Assembly (NCBI GenBank): GCA_964006375.1
Contig: OZ023267.1
Location: forward strand, 21,511,739-21,575,738
Direction of reading: 5' to 3'
Source of the DNA: Tillus elongatus
Lineage: Eukaryota; Arthropoda; Insecta; Coleoptera; Cleridae
Length of the DNA stretch: 64,000 nt
Made by a program: the position numbers and the translations under genes. Positions within the stretch are counted from its first letter, which is position 1. Each line of letters begins with the position of its first letter. The notes beneath the pieces are model-generated. The model was not told where the DNA came from, searched no databases, and saw nothing but the letters and a program-made list of their open reading frames with translations. Shown piece after piece: positions 63,232-64,000 of the stretch.

Positions 63232-64000
63232 TTTATTATAAGTAGCAGAATTTTCGCCACATAATTGCACACTTATTTTCTTATGCTGGTTGCATTTTCG
63301 CGCATTCACTGTTTTTGGAATACCTAGTAATATTTTAATTATGTATAAACTCAGTAGGCAATTCTCCCGCCACATAACATTTCTCAATCTGCACATTTTT
63401 ATAATATTCATTGATAACAAATTAAATTGTCCGATTATTAATAATGTTACGTTCTACGGGGTTCTGGATTCTTTGACTAACAGAACACAGCTTTTCAAAC
63501 TACTAATTTATTATCAGCAACTATTTTCCAACACCAGTATCAACTAAATTATTTCTCTCGCTTACTAAATGTCCATAGAACTGTATTCCACTATTCGCCT
63601 TCTATGATCGCTTCCTATAACCAACACTTTATAATTGACATCTGACCACAGAATAAACAAAGTCCATAAACTTAATTCTCATAGACAAATGTGACAATAA
63701 TAAACTGACAGATAAATAAGGTTGGAGCTGAAATGGTCTCAAAAACTTTTAATTACAATTTCGACATATATTTACTATTTTAGTTTAAGTATGTTTTATG
63801 AAAATTCTCTGCCATAACGCACTTGCTAAGGCCACACTTTTTTGTTGTTATAGACAAGCCTGATTAAGGCGCCTTTTAATGATTTTTTCAAATATATCAG
63901 AATAAATGTGTGCTTTTGTAAAGGTGTGACTATATATGCATCAAGATTATTCTAGATTCTCGCTTATTAAGATTTGAAATATTTTTAGAACTTTTTGCAA
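63232..64000. other. AT-rich sequence with one TA-core terminus
   Basis: GAAAATTCTCTGCCATAACG, CACTTGCTAAGGCCACAC (63798-63838) is another diverged TA-core terminus before a T run. No gene recognised elsewhere; two short overlapping open frames at 63181-63547 show no similarity. Confidence 0.45.

Overview
The window looks like a gene-poor, repeat-saturated stretch of an animal genome. The AT-rich composition, the mix of Tc1/mariner, jockey-type, R4-type, Penelope-like and hAT remnants, and the CAGGG-type termini with TA target duplications suggest an insect, perhaps a beetle, but the species cannot be fixed from sequence alone. I found no convincing host gene, no rRNA and no functional tRNA. 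Almost every recognisable coding segment is a broken transposable-element gene.

Layout. 1-7 kb: a tRNA-headed SINE, then two decayed copies of one restriction-endonuclease-type (R4/R2-like) LINE in the same orientation. 7-9.4 kb: a complete Tc1/mariner-superfamily element (here TcM-A) with about 0.6-kb inverted repeats. 10-17 kb: two foldback elements, one about 1.36 kb of near-palindrome plus an insertion rich in CTGTCA motifs, and a Tc1 transposase fragment. 18.5-28 kb: a nest of one non-autonomous family (TA-core elements, probably DINE-1/HINE-like) with two mariner families (TcM-B, TcM-C). 28-36 kb: a jockey-type LINE with a fresh 194-bp tandem duplication, TcM-D, a 767-bp MITE, and mariner and LINE fragments. 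37-44 kb: a hAT tail, more TA-core elements, and a 1.6-kb solo LTR sitting inside a TA-core microsatellite. 44-53 kb: another LINE, second copies of TcM-C and TcM-B, and a Penelope-like remnant. 53-60 kb: an outer TA-flanked inverted-repeat element containing a complete TcM-E and a jockey-type LINE, then a further LINE copy and a Tc1 fragment. 60-64 kb: microsatellites, degenerate tandem repeats and a second SINE tail.

The unifying structure is the TA-core family, with at least twelve copies. Each carries a palindromic subterminal module at one end (GCAAGTGCGTTATGG arms), a body with CGATAACTCAAAAAATAATGG, a long (TA)n tract at a fixed place, and a terminal hairpin (AGTGAATTTT...AAAATTCACT) at the other end. 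The (TA)n tracts have repeatedly taken other insertions. An empty site in a second TcM-B copy fixes both ends of one TA-core insertion.

Nothing here forms an operon or pathway. The probable biology is transposon accumulation (heterochromatin or a possible small-RNA source locus). Boundaries were read by eye and are usually good to a few bases at inverted-repeat ends and to tens of bases elsewhere. Family names such as TcM-A are local labels.
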